DNA of 6,344 bases from Nocardia sp. (GCA_017354515.1 JAFMQT010000280.1:1-6344); one strand, 5' to 3'. Positions 1 through 5,647 are shown, counted from the stretch's first letter. Notes: generated by a model not told the origin, from the letters alone. Numbers and translations are program-made.

Positions 1-50
1 GCGTGTCACGTTCGAGTGCTGACCGTGACCATGGCGTTATCGGTCCGTGA

Positions 51-66
51 TGTGACGAAGATCACA
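51..66. promoter_or_regulatory. CRP/GlxR-type operator palindrome
   Basis: TGTGA-CGAAGA-TCACA is a perfect match to the TGTGA-N6-TCACA consensus of the cAMP receptor protein family (Crp/Rv3676 in mycobacteria, GlxR in corynebacteria). The symmetry extends one more base on each side (ATGTGA-N6-TCACAT, 50-67). The site lies just past the stop codon of the small membrane gene, so it is more likely to control a gene beyond the left edge than anything visible here. The sequence match is direct. Binding and the target gene are inferred. Confidence 0.6.
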
Positions 67-69
67 TGT

Positions 70-291
70 TTATCGGACGTGTCGGCCCGACCGCAGCGCG
101 AAAACGAGGGCCAGAAGTAGGCCGAGCGGAGTCGCCGACATCGCGACCAGATACAGCCACAGCGGCGGCCCGCACGCACTGACGATCGGGGTCAGGAATA
201 TTGCGAGGATCGCCAGCAGTCCGATCGCGAACAGTGCGATCGCCACCCGGAGCAGCGCGTTACCGGAGCGGGGCGAGGGGGTTTCGGGCAT
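70..291 (-). CDS. small two-helix membrane protein, function unknown
   Basis: A protein of about 73 residues from the ATG at 291. It has a short hydrophilic N-terminus (MPETPSPRSGN) and two hydrophobic stretches typical of membrane helices (about residues 13-33 and 44-66). Between them is a short loop with a cysteine and Gly-Pro-Pro, and the tail is basic (RSGRHVR). Two in-frame upstream starts exist, ATG at 309 and GTG at 315, giving 79 and 81 residues. I prefer 291 because TACGGT sits 6 nt upstream, which fits a -10 element of a leaderless promoter, and because the extra residues look non-coding. The gene diverges from the cold-shock gene. No catalytic or binding motif is visible. It is probably real given the clean two-helix pattern, but I cannot assign a function. 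Confidence 0.6.
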   Translation of the reverse strand: MPETPSPRSGNALLRVAIALFAIGLLAILAIFLTPIVSACGPPLWLYLVAMSATPLGLLLALVFALRSGRHVR

Positions 292-297
292 TCCTGC

Positions 298-303
298 ACC
301 GTA
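298..303 (-). promoter_or_regulatory. possible -10 element of a leaderless promoter for the small membrane gene
   Basis: On the minus strand TACGGT fits the TANNNT -10 pattern and ends 6 nt before the ATG at 291, the spacing expected when transcription starts at the start codon. No convincing -35 hexamer is visible at the right distance. The element is short and could occur by chance. Confidence 0.3.
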
Positions 304-339
304 AAGCATTGCCACGACCCGAAATGGATGTGCTTGCGG

Positions 340-355
340 TACCCCTACCGGGGTA
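340..355. promoter_or_regulatory. GC-rich palindrome resembling a CsoR/RicR copper-repressor operator
   Basis: TACCCC-TACC-GGGGTA is a perfect 6-4-6 inverted repeat. CsoR-family repressors, including RicR of M. tuberculosis, bind GC-rich palindromes with TACCC and GGGTA half-sites, which this resembles. It lies in the divergent space between the small membrane gene and the cold-shock gene, 49 bp from the preferred ATG of the former and about 190 bp from the latter. On the plus strand TAGACT (354-359) overlaps its right arm and could be a -10 element. TTGCGG (334-339) is only 14 bp upstream of it, which is short for a -35. No cysteine-rich metallothionein-like ORF is present nearby. Operator function is inferred from the sequence only. 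Confidence 0.4.
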
Positions 356-404
356 GACTCGTCCTAATCGCGTCCTGCCGAGCTGTGCGGGGCGCGTTCT
401 TTTC

Positions 405-437
405 GCACAGAGAAGTAGACAGAGCACAGAGAAGTAG
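405..437 (+). repeat. 14-bp direct repeat, 19-bp period, upstream of the cold-shock gene
   Basis: GCACAGAGAAGTAG occurs at 405-418 and again, identically, at 424-437. The 19-bp period is close to two helical turns. The copies lie between the CsoR-like palindrome and the inverted-repeat block of the cold-shock leader. They could be paired protein-binding sites or part of the promoter or leader region. No function is established. Confidence 0.7.
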
Positions 438-453
438 CGGGAAGGGTTCCGGC

Positions 454-517
454 TCGCGAGCGGTAACCCGCGAACGTATTCGGGGCCGTTTCGGCCGCTC
501 GCGAATGCGGGCTACCG
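454..517 (+). promoter_or_regulatory. candidate structured 5' leader (pseudoknot or alternating hairpins) of the cold-shock gene
   Basis: Two interleaved inverted repeats are present. X (TCGCGAGCGG, 454-463) pairs perfectly with X' (CCGCTCGCGA, 495-504). Y (CGGTAACCCGC, 461-471) pairs at 10 of 11 positions with Y' (GCGGGCTACCG, 507-517). The order X-Y-X'-Y' is that of an H-type pseudoknot. X and Y share 461-463, so full-length stems compete. A third hairpin, GGCCG-TTT-CGGCC (484-496), lies between them and competes with X' at 495-496. Y' ends 27 nt before the preferred cold-shock start. If transcribed, this could act as a temperature- or translation-responsive leader. A DNA-level role, such as an operator, is also possible. 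The pairings are seen directly. Transcription and function are inferred. Confidence 0.45.
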
Positions 518-544
518 GACAACGATGACGAACGGGTGAGCGCA

Positions 545-976
545 GTGCCGACCGGCAAGGTGAAGTGGTACGACGTCGACAAGGGCTTCGGCTTCCTTTC
601 CCAGGATGAGGGTGAGGACGTCTATGTTCGGTCGTCGGCCCTGCCCGACGGTGTCGAGGCGCTCAAACCCGGTCAACGGGTGGAATTCGGGATGGCCGCC
701 GGTCGTCGCGGACCGCAGGCACTGAGTCTGAAACTGCTCGAACCGCTGCCCTCGGTGCGCAATTCACAGAGCGGGCGCGGTACGCGGTCGCGTAAAGAGG
801 CGCCCGCGCAGCCGCGTAAGGCCCCCGATGACCTGCACGGGATGATCGAGGACATGATCACGCTGCTGGAGGCCACGGTGCAGCAGGATCTGCGCAAGGG
901 CCGCTATCCCGATCGCAAGACCTCCCAGCGCATCGCCGAAGTTGTACGCGGGGTGGCTCGCGAACTCGATCACTGA
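545..976 (+). CDS. cspB: cold-shock domain protein with conserved C-terminal extension (CspB/Rv0871 type)
   Basis: A nucleic-acid-binding protein of 143 residues that probably binds single-stranded RNA or DNA as a chaperone in the cytoplasm. Residues 1 to about 65 form the cold-shock domain: it opens PTGKVKWYD, has the RNP1-like motif KGFGFL (13-18), and DVYVR (25-29) stands where typical Csps have the RNP2-like VFVH. A basic, probably flexible linker (about 74-93) leads to a C-terminal region (about 95-143) containing DLHGMIEDMITLLEATV and KGRYPDRKTSQRI, as in mycobacterial CspB and unlike the ~67-residue minimal Csps. The GTG at 545 is preferred because it gives the family's usual MPTGKVKWYD start and has GGGTGAG 4 nt upstream. 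A GTG at 536 would add three residues (MSAV...) and lacks a ribosome site. The gene ends 6 bp from the convergent DUF2771 gene. The leader carries strong inverted repeats. Confidence 0.95.
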   Translation: MPTGKVKWYDVDKGFGFLSQDEGEDVYVRSSALPDGVEALKPGQRVEFGMAAGRRGPQALSLKLLEPLPSVRNSQSGRGTRSRKEAPAQPRKAPDDLHGMIEDMITLLEATVQQDLRKGRYPDRKTSQRIAEVVRGVARELDH

Positions 977-986
977 CCCGGGTCAG
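973..986. other. 14-bp perfect palindrome containing both convergent stop codons
   Basis: CTGACCCGGGTCAG is a perfect palindrome. Its left arm contains the TGA of the cold-shock gene (974-976) and its right arm contains, on the other strand, the TGA of the DUF2771 gene (985-983). Flanking bases CGATCA (967-972) and TGATCG (997-1002) could add outer pairing. There is no T-run on either side, so it is not a classical intrinsic terminator, but it is the only candidate for a bidirectional end of the two transcripts. Confidence 0.4.
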
Positions 987-1528
987 GTCGTGGTCTTGAT
1001 CGACCAGGTCCGGAACGGCAGGTAGCCGGCCTCGCGCCCGGTGCCGTCCCCGGTGATGATCAGCAACTGCACCTCGAGTCCGATCAGACGCAGATTCGGC
1101 GCCGGATGGGTATCCACCCGGATCGCCTGCGTGCCCTCCGGATAGTCCTTCCAGGCGACCATGTGCTGGGTGGTCTCACCCGGATGTCCGATTACCTCGA
1201 ATTCCTGCACCATCACCCAGGGGGCGGTGGACAATTCCTTCGGAAACGACAGTTGCACGGGTGCGCCGAGCGGCGGATTCAGCTTCGCGAACGCCCCGCT
1301 CTCGTGGCAATCCAGCGACACCCTGCCCTGGGGGTCGGGCTTGCCGATCGCGCAGTCCCGGTACAGCGGGGCGGTGGCGGTGGTGCCGTGCGCGTACGCG
1401 GTGATCACGGGCGTGGGCGCGGGCGCGTTGTGCACCGCGACCGCCACGATGGCGACGGTCGCCACGATCACCACCGCGACCGCGGCCACGACCATCGCCA
1501 GGATGGTGCGGGTGCTGAACTTGGTCAC
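983..1528 (-). CDS. DUF2771 family membrane-anchored protein (Rv0875c-like)
   Basis: A protein of 181 residues. After a short basic N-terminus (MTKFSTRT) there is one long hydrophobic helix (about 9-33) that acts as a signal anchor or uncleaved signal peptide. The rest (about 35-181) should lie outside the membrane. Cys59 and Cys74 (YRDCAIGKPD and SLDCHESG) are the only cysteines and could form a disulfide. The segment FPKELSTAPWVMVQEFEV and the C-terminal FRTWSIKTTT fit my recollection of the DUF2771 family found in mycobacteria and nocardiae. There is no lipobox cysteine. The GTG start at 1528 overlaps the TGA of the upstream MFS gene in GTGA, so translation is probably coupled, and AGGAAA lies about 10 nt upstream of the start. 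The function of the family is unknown. Confidence 0.85.
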   Translation of the reverse strand: MTKFSTRTILAMVVAAVAVVIVATVAIVAVAVHNAPAPTPVITAYAHGTTATAPLYRDCAIGKPDPQGRVSLDCHESGAFAKLNPPLGAPVQLSFPKELSTAPWVMVQEFEVIGHPGETTQHMVAWKDYPEGTQAIRVDTHPAPNLRLIGLEVQLLIITGDGTGREAGYLPFRTWSIKTTT

Positions 1529-3285
1529 TGAGGTCGGTTTCCTGTTCTGAGAGGCATTTCCGGATCGGCATGTTCCGGGCGATTTCCGCCCAATCCGGGC
1601 AGCAGCGAATGCCCACGGTAGCTGACCACGGTCTGGGCCAGACCCAGACCCAGTATCGCTGTGATCACCGAGAACCCGATCCAGAACTCGGTGGGCAGCA
1701 TGACCCCGCAGGCGCCGCCGATAACCCAGGACAGCTGCAGCACGGTCTCCGAGCGGCCGAAGGCCGACGCGACCGACTCCGGCGGCAGATCATCCTGGAT
1801 GGAGGCGTCGAGGGAGACCTTGGCCAGTGCGCTGGCCGCCGAGGCGACCAGGGCCGCGACCACCGCGCCGACCAAATTGCCGGTCAGCGCCGCGAACAGC
1901 GACACCACGGTACAGGCGATGGTGCATTCGACCACGATCAGTGACGGGCGGCCCAGGGTGAGCCGGGCGCCGGTCGCGTTGCCGACGAAATTGCCGATCG
2001 CGGCCGCGGCGCCGACCGCACCCAGCATCGCCGCCTGCTGGACGGGGTGGTGCTGGGTCGATTTGGCGACGAAGGCCACATAGAAGGTCAGAAATCCGGT
2101 CAGGATGCGCATGGCGCCGTTACCCCACAGACCGGTGACCACGGCCCGGCCCAGGGGTTGGCGCCGGCGGACGGGTTTGCGCCGGGCCCGCCCATCGCGT
2201 CCGATCGGCTCGGTATCCCGGTCCCGGTGGTGATAGCCCAGCGTCGTGGGCACCTCACCCTCGGTCACCTCGACCCACCGCGGGATGCGCACGCTCAGAT
2301 AGGCGCCCGCCGTGGCGATCAGGGTGGCCAGGATCAGCGCGCCGACCGATCCGGCGACCGCGGCGACCATCCCGGCCACCGCGCCGGCCCCCAGAGTTCC
2401 GCCGACCAGTCCGAACACCGTGAGCCGGGAATTGGTGCGCACCAGATCAATTCCGGGTGGAAGCACTCTCGGGGTCACCGCACTCTTGAGCACCGCGAAC
2501 GACTTACTGGCGACCATCATGCACAGGGCCAGCGGATACAGCGCCCAGTCGTCGACATTGGTGATCAGGATGACCGCGATCAGCGCCCGGATCGCGAACG
2601 AGGCCGCCAGCGCCAGCCGCCGGCCGTGCTGCAACCGGTCCAGCAGCGGTCCGATCACCGGTGCGATCACCGCGAACGGTGCGATCGTGATCAGCAGATA
2701 CAGCCCGACCTTGGTCTTGGATTCGGCCGTGGCACTGGCGAAGAACAGCGTATTGGCCAGTGCCACCGCCACCGCCGCGTCCAGCGCGAAATTGGCCATC
2801 GTCGCGTAAACCAGTGCGGTGAGCCCGGATTCGCCGGCACCGTCGGCCTCGGCGGCGCGCTGGAAGGTGGCGATGCCCTTACCGGTCAGTTCGCGGCTGC
2901 GCCGGGCCACCAGCCGGGTCACGGTCTTGCGGCGGGGGACCTGTTGGCCTACACCGGATTTCGCCTTCCGGTTCGGCGGGTCCTGGGTTCGAGCCCGGTC
3001 CTCGGCGGAATCGGCGGCATCGTCCCGGGACGCGGATTCGCGCCGCGGCGGCGGGTCGTGCGGCGGACGTTCCGATGCCAGCCGCCGGGTGATGAAGGCG
3101 GGCACATCCGATTCGCCCTCGCGCCGGGGGGGTGGCGACGGTGTCCGAGGCGACGGCGGTGGGTGCGACGACGGGGTATTCGGCGGTGGATACCGGTGAT
3201 AACCGGGATGCCGCCGGGTAGCGGGGAGCTCCTCGCCGTCCCACGGACCGGATGCGGCGCCGGAAGGTTCGTGGGAGGCAGTCAC
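1525..3285 (-). CDS. MFS-type 12-helix transporter with long disordered N-terminus (Rv0876c-like)
   Basis: A protein of 586 residues from the GTG at 3285. Residues 1 to about 125 are hydrophilic and rich in Pro, Arg and Ser (HRYPPPNTPSSHPPPSP region), so probably disordered and cytoplasmic. About twelve hydrophobic helices follow (roughly 155-182, 192-214, 224-242, 246-262, 289-310, 312-332, then 382-407, 415-437, 447-469, 471-490, 514-532, 534-555). A charged central loop (about 333-380, RRKPVRRR) separates the two halves. GPLLDRLQHGRR (about 212-223) fits the MFS loop 2-3 signature G-x3-D-R-x3-G-R-R. The substrate is unknown. An ATG at 3378 overlaps the cyclotransferase stop (ATGA) and would give 617 residues, but the added stretch looks less like coding sequence. 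Purine-rich GAGAGAA precedes the GTG at 3285. Downstream it overlaps the DUF2771 gene by 4 bp. Confidence 0.88.
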   Translation of the reverse strand: MTASHEPSGAASGPWDGEELPATRRHPGYHRYPPPNTPSSHPPPSPRTPSPPPRREGESDVPAFITRRLASERPPHDPPPRRESASRDDAADSAEDRARTQDPPNRKAKSGVGQQVPRRKTVTRLVARRSRELTGKGIATFQRAAEADGAGESGLTALVYATMANFALDAAVAVALANTLFFASATAESKTKVGLYLLITIAPFAVIAPVIGPLLDRLQHGRRLALAASFAIRALIAVILITNVDDWALYPLALCMMVASKSFAVLKSAVTPRVLPPGIDLVRTNSRLTVFGLVGGTLGAGAVAGMVAAVAGSVGALILATLIATAGAYLSVRIPRWVEVTEGEVPTTLGYHHRDRDTEPIGRDGRARRKPVRRRQPLGRAVVTGLWGNGAMRILTGFLTFYVAFVAKSTQHHPVQQAAMLGAVGAAAAIGNFVGNATGARLTLGRPSLIVVECTIACTVVSLFAALTGNLVGAVVAALVASAASALAKVSLDASIQDDLPPESVASAFGRSETVLQLSWVIGGACGVMLPTEFWIGFSVITAILGLGLAQTVVSYRGHSLLPGLGGNRPEHADPEMPLRTGNRPQ

Positions 3286-3374
3286 GTCATCGATTCTCTC
3301 GCATCCGGCCGCCCTGCGGACACTGACCGCCACCGCGGCGTCGGCTGTCCGGAAAATCGCCGCATCCGCGCCGG

Positions 3375-4169
3375 TCATGCGGGGACGAAGCGGACCTCGA
3401 AGATCGTGGGCCAATACTTTCCGGTGATCAGGAATCGGTCGGTGCCGGGCAGCTGCGCGATGCCGTTCAGGACATCGGCGCCGGCCCGCTGGGCCGGGCT
3501 CAGCAGACCCGAGGCGTCGATATCGGCCAGCACTGCCCCGCTGTCGGGATCGATGCGCAGGATGTGATCGGTGGCCCACGAGTTCGCGTAGACCGAACCG
3601 TCGGCGGCGCAGTCCAGTTCGTTGAGCCGCACCTCATGATGGCTGGTCAGCCGGACCGAACCGGTGATCGCGAAGGTTTCGCGATCACGGAAGGTGAGTG
3701 CATCGCCGCCGTTGCTCATCACCAGCCGGTCGCCCCGGCCGCACAACCCCCAGCCCTCGCCGTCGTAGTGGACCCGGCGGCGTTCGGCGAGCGTGCGCGG
3801 ATCGCGGGCGAAGGCGACTCCCTCCCGGTAGGTCAGCTGCCACAGGGTGTCCCCGGAACGGGTGATGCCCTCGCCGAAGAACTCGTCGGGGAGGGCTATC
3901 CGCGCGGTGCGGTTGCCGGTGGCGAGGTCGGTCGCGGTCAGTGTGGATCTGCCGGGGAGGCCGGTGTCCTCGTAGAGGGTTCCGTCGTCGACCTCCAGAC
4001 CTTCGGTGAAGGCGCCCCGGTCGTGCGGCCGGGTCGAGACCACCTCGACCCGCAGTCGCGGGGTGTGCTCGAGCAGGGTGTGGTCGGCACTGTCACAGCC
4101 GGTGACGGTGGTCAGTACGGTCGCCACGATCAGGACTGCTGCGGCCGCCGCACGGCGCTGGCGTTTCAT
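3375..4169 (-). CDS. lipoprotein glutaminyl-peptide cyclotransferase (plant/bacterial beta-propeller type)
   Basis: A protein of 264 residues. The basic start (MKRQRR), a hydrophobic run (about 7-21) and lipobox V22-T-G-C25 indicate a lipoprotein anchored outside the membrane. The mature part matches the papaya-type glutaminyl cyclase family (Glu_cyclase_2), which converts N-terminal Gln of peptides to pyroglutamate with release of ammonia. Conserved blocks in order are AFTEGLEV (53-60), LYEDTGL with E67 in the likely catalytic-Glu position (65-71), FFGEGI (97-102), LTYREG (112-117), EGWGLC (138-143), MSNGGD (151-156), LNELD (182-186), VYANSWATDHI (193-203), DVLNGIA (232-238) and TGKYWP (249-254). 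The length suits a five-bladed propeller. ATG at 4169 is preferred because it begins the signal peptide and follows a well-placed -10 element. It is the first gene of the minus-strand operon with the MFS and DUF2771 genes. Confidence 0.92.
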   Translation of the reverse strand: MKRQRRAAAAAVLIVATVLTTVTGCDSADHTLLEHTPRLRVEVVSTRPHDRGAFTEGLEVDDGTLYEDTGLPGRSTLTATDLATGNRTARIALPDEFFGEGITRSGDTLWQLTYREGVAFARDPRTLAERRRVHYDGEGWGLCGRGDRLVMSNGGDALTFRDRETFAITGSVRLTSHHEVRLNELDCAADGSVYANSWATDHILRIDPDSGAVLADIDASGLLSPAQRAGADVLNGIAQLPGTDRFLITGKYWPTIFEVRFVPA

Positions 4170-4186
4170 ACGGCAAAATGTAGGGC
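4170..4186. promoter_or_regulatory. overlapping bidirectional promoter, both genes probably leaderless
   Basis: Only 17 bp separate the ATG at 4169 (minus) from the GTG at 4187 (plus). On the minus strand TACATT (4182-4177) matches TANNNT and is followed by 7 nt and then ATG. On the plus strand CAAAAT (4174-4179) has the two most conserved -10 positions (A second, T sixth) and is also followed by 7 nt and then GTG. The hexamers overlap at 4177-4179. Neither gene has room for a normal 5' leader and ribosome site unless transcription starts inside the other gene. No clear -35 hexamers were found. The geometry is observed. Promoter activity is inferred. Confidence 0.55.
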
Positions 4187-5647
4187 GTGAGCGCAGTGTC
4201 TGTTTCGGAGTCCGGTGTGCGACCGATCCTCGCGGAGGCGGTCGAACCTGCCCGTCGTGCGCTCCTGGAGTTGCAGCCCGAGGGGGTGGGCGCACATCTG
4301 GGTGTCACCGGCGAGGACGAATATTCGGCCACCCACCACTTCACGGCCACACTGCCCGGCTATCGCGGCTGGCAGTGGGCCGTGGTGGTGGCCGCCGCGC
4401 CCGGTGCCGGTTACGCCACGGTCAGCGAATCGGCGCTGCTCCCGGGACCCGAGGCCCTGGTGGCCCCGGACTTCGTGCCGTGGGAGCAGCGCATTCGGCC
4501 CGGGGATCTGTCGCCCGGGGATCTGCTCGCACCCCCCGCCGACGATCCGCGACTGGTACCGGGTCATGTGCACACCGGTGATCCGATCGTCGACGAGATC
4601 GAGACCGAACTGGGCCTGGGCCGTCGCCGGGTACTGAGCCGGACCGGCCGGATCGAGGCCGCCGAACGCTGGTTCGGCGAATTCGGCCCCGAATCGGAGA
4701 TGGCGCGTTCGGCGCCGGGAACCTGCGGTGTCTGTGGGTTCTTCGTCCCGCTGGCCGGATCGTTGCGGGCGGCCTTCGGGGTATGCGCCAACGATATGGG
4801 CGCCGACGGTCATGTGGTCCACGTCGAATACGGCTGCGGCGCCCACTCCGACACCGAGCTGCCCGCCGGCGCCGGATCGCCCGCGTACGAGGCCTACGAC
4901 GATGCCGCGATCGAGGTGATCCCCGCCGCGCGGACGGGGGCGCCCGAGTCGGTGGGTGCCGACTCCCCGGCCCCGGAGGTGAAACCAGAAGCGGGCGGCG
5001 AGAATACGGCCGATTCCACAACCACCCCGGACGCCGCGAGTGCGAGCCCCGGCGACCCGTCACCTGCGGACCCGTCGGCCGAGGTGGCCGGCGCGATCGA
5101 AGTGACCGGCGCGGATGACGCGGACGGTACGAATGACCTGACCATGACGACGGAGGCGACCGGTACGGCCGGGGTGACCGATACGGCCGAGGCGGCCGGC
5201 GCGGCTGACGTGACTGGCGTCGCCGAGGTGACCGGCTCGACCGAGGTGACCGGCACCGGCGACGTGATCGACCCGGGTGAGGTGGTTGAGACGACTGTGG
5301 TGGCCGGCACGACTGAGGTGACGAGCGCTGCTGCGGTAACCGGTACGTCCGAAGTGAGCGATACGGGTGAGAGCGCCGGCACGACCGGCGTGGCTGCGGC
5401 GGACACTGAGACGACCGGCACCGCTGAGACGACCGGCACCGCTGAGACGACCGGCACCGCTGAGACGACCGGCACCGCTGAGACGACCGGCAGCGACGAG
5501 ACGACCGGCAGCGATCAGTCGGGTGACTCGGCCGACGGCGCGGATGCCGACTCGAAACATGCGGGACCCGATGTGTACGCCGATGCCTGGGCCATCTCAG
5601 CCGTGCGGGTGGGTCCCGATGCACCCGGTTCGGCCGAGGAGCACTGA
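4187..5647 (+). CDS. DUF3027 family protein with hexapeptide-repeat C-terminal extension (Rv0883c-like N-terminus)
   Basis: A protein of 486 residues. Residues 1 to about 245 match what I know of the actinobacterial DUF3027 family: GYRGWQWAVVVA (58-69), PDFVPWEQRIRPGDLSPGDLL (94-114) and RWFGEFGPESEMAR (161-174). Four cysteines follow, Cys180-x2-Cys183, Cys200 and Cys217 (CGVC, FGVC, YGCGAH), an arrangement that could bind zinc. The conserved part ends near YDDAAIEVIP (237-246). Residues about 303-441 are a Thr/Gly/Glu/Val-rich hexapeptide repeat, and the end is acidic (PDVYADAWAISAVRVG...EEH). There is no signal peptide or membrane helix, so it is probably cytoplasmic. I recall Rv0883c as about 250 residues, so the second half looks like an added extension. 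GTG 4187 is favoured by the leaderless promoter geometry. GTG 4196 is possible, with GGG 10 nt upstream. Function unknown. Confidence 0.88.
   Translation: MSAVSVSESGVRPILAEAVEPARRALLELQPEGVGAHLGVTGEDEYSATHHFTATLPGYRGWQWAVVVAAAPGAGYATVSESALLPGPEALVAPDFVPWEQRIRPGDLSPGDLLAPPADDPRLVPGHVHTGDPIVDEIETELGLGRRRVLSRTGRIEAAERWFGEFGPESEMARSAPGTCGVCGFFVPLAGSLRAAFGVCANDMGADGHVVHVEYGCGAHSDTELPAGAGSPAYEAYDDAAIEVIPAARTGAPESVGADSPAPEVKPEAGGENTADSTTTPDAASASPGDPSPADPSAEVAGAIEVTGADDADGTNDLTMTTEATGTAGVTDTAEAAGAADVTGVAEVTGSTEVTGTGDVIDPGEVVETTVVAGTTEVTSAAAVTGTSEVSDTGESAGTTGVAAADTETTGTAETTGTAETTGTAETTGTAETTGSDETTGSDQSGDSADGADADSKHAGPDVYADAWAISAVRVGPDAPGSAEEH
5093..5509 (+). repeat. degenerate 18-bp (hexapeptide) repeat region within the DUF3027 gene
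   Basis: Codons 303-441 read in near-continuous blocks of six residues of the form x-x-E/D-V/T-T-G, for example AIEVTG, AADVTG, VAEVTG, STEVTG, TTEVTS, AAAVTG and TAETTG. There are about 17 diverged units and then six near-identical ones. One extra codon (A405) shifts the phase once, just before the exact copies. No long non-repetitive gaps interrupt the series. The gradient from diverged to exact suggests recent growth at the 3' end. Confidence 0.75.
5408..5515 (+). repeat. exact 18-bp tandem array, six units, in frame
   Basis: Four identical copies of GAGACGACCGGCACCGCT (5408-5479) encode ETTGTA. Two further copies (5480-5515) end in AGCGAC or AGCGAT and encode ETTGSD. The period is a multiple of three, so slippage would change protein length without frameshift. 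This is a likely variable-number tandem repeat. The absence of stops in several frames of the array also creates long antisense open frames that should not be read as genes. Confidence 0.95.

Noticed and set aside
5..29. Inverted repeat GTCACG / CGTGAC
   Set aside because: Six-base arms with a 13-base loop and no T-run; too weak to call a terminator or operator.
328..528. 66-codon plus-strand open frame between the small membrane gene and the cold-shock gene
   Set aside because: Arg/Ser-rich with no domain, no ribosome site, and it spans the palindrome, direct repeats and inverted repeats. It is not a metallothionein despite the CsoR-like site.
525..539. Four-codon upstream ORF (ATG ACG AAC GGG TGA) before the cold-shock start
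   Set aside because: It has no ribosome site and is very short, so chance is the simpler explanation, although its stop overlaps the alternative GTG at 536.
536..547. 12-mer GTGAGCGCAGTG shared by the starts of the cold-shock and DUF3027 genes (also 4187-4198)
   Set aside because: About one identical 12-mer pair is expected by chance in a window of this size, and the flanks do not match.
2047..3567. 506-codon open frame on the plus strand opposite the MFS gene
   Set aside because: The product is a low-complexity Gly/Arg/His/Gln string with no helices or motifs, while the opposite strand encodes a clean 12-helix protein.
5408..5515. CRISPR-like array
   Set aside because: The units are contiguous 18-bp tandem copies with no spacers and lie in frame inside a coding region.
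4894..5560. Antisense open frames with VPVVSA or GRLSGA repeats
   Set aside because: They mirror the tandem array. An 18-bp repeat without stops opens all frames, and no start signals support them.
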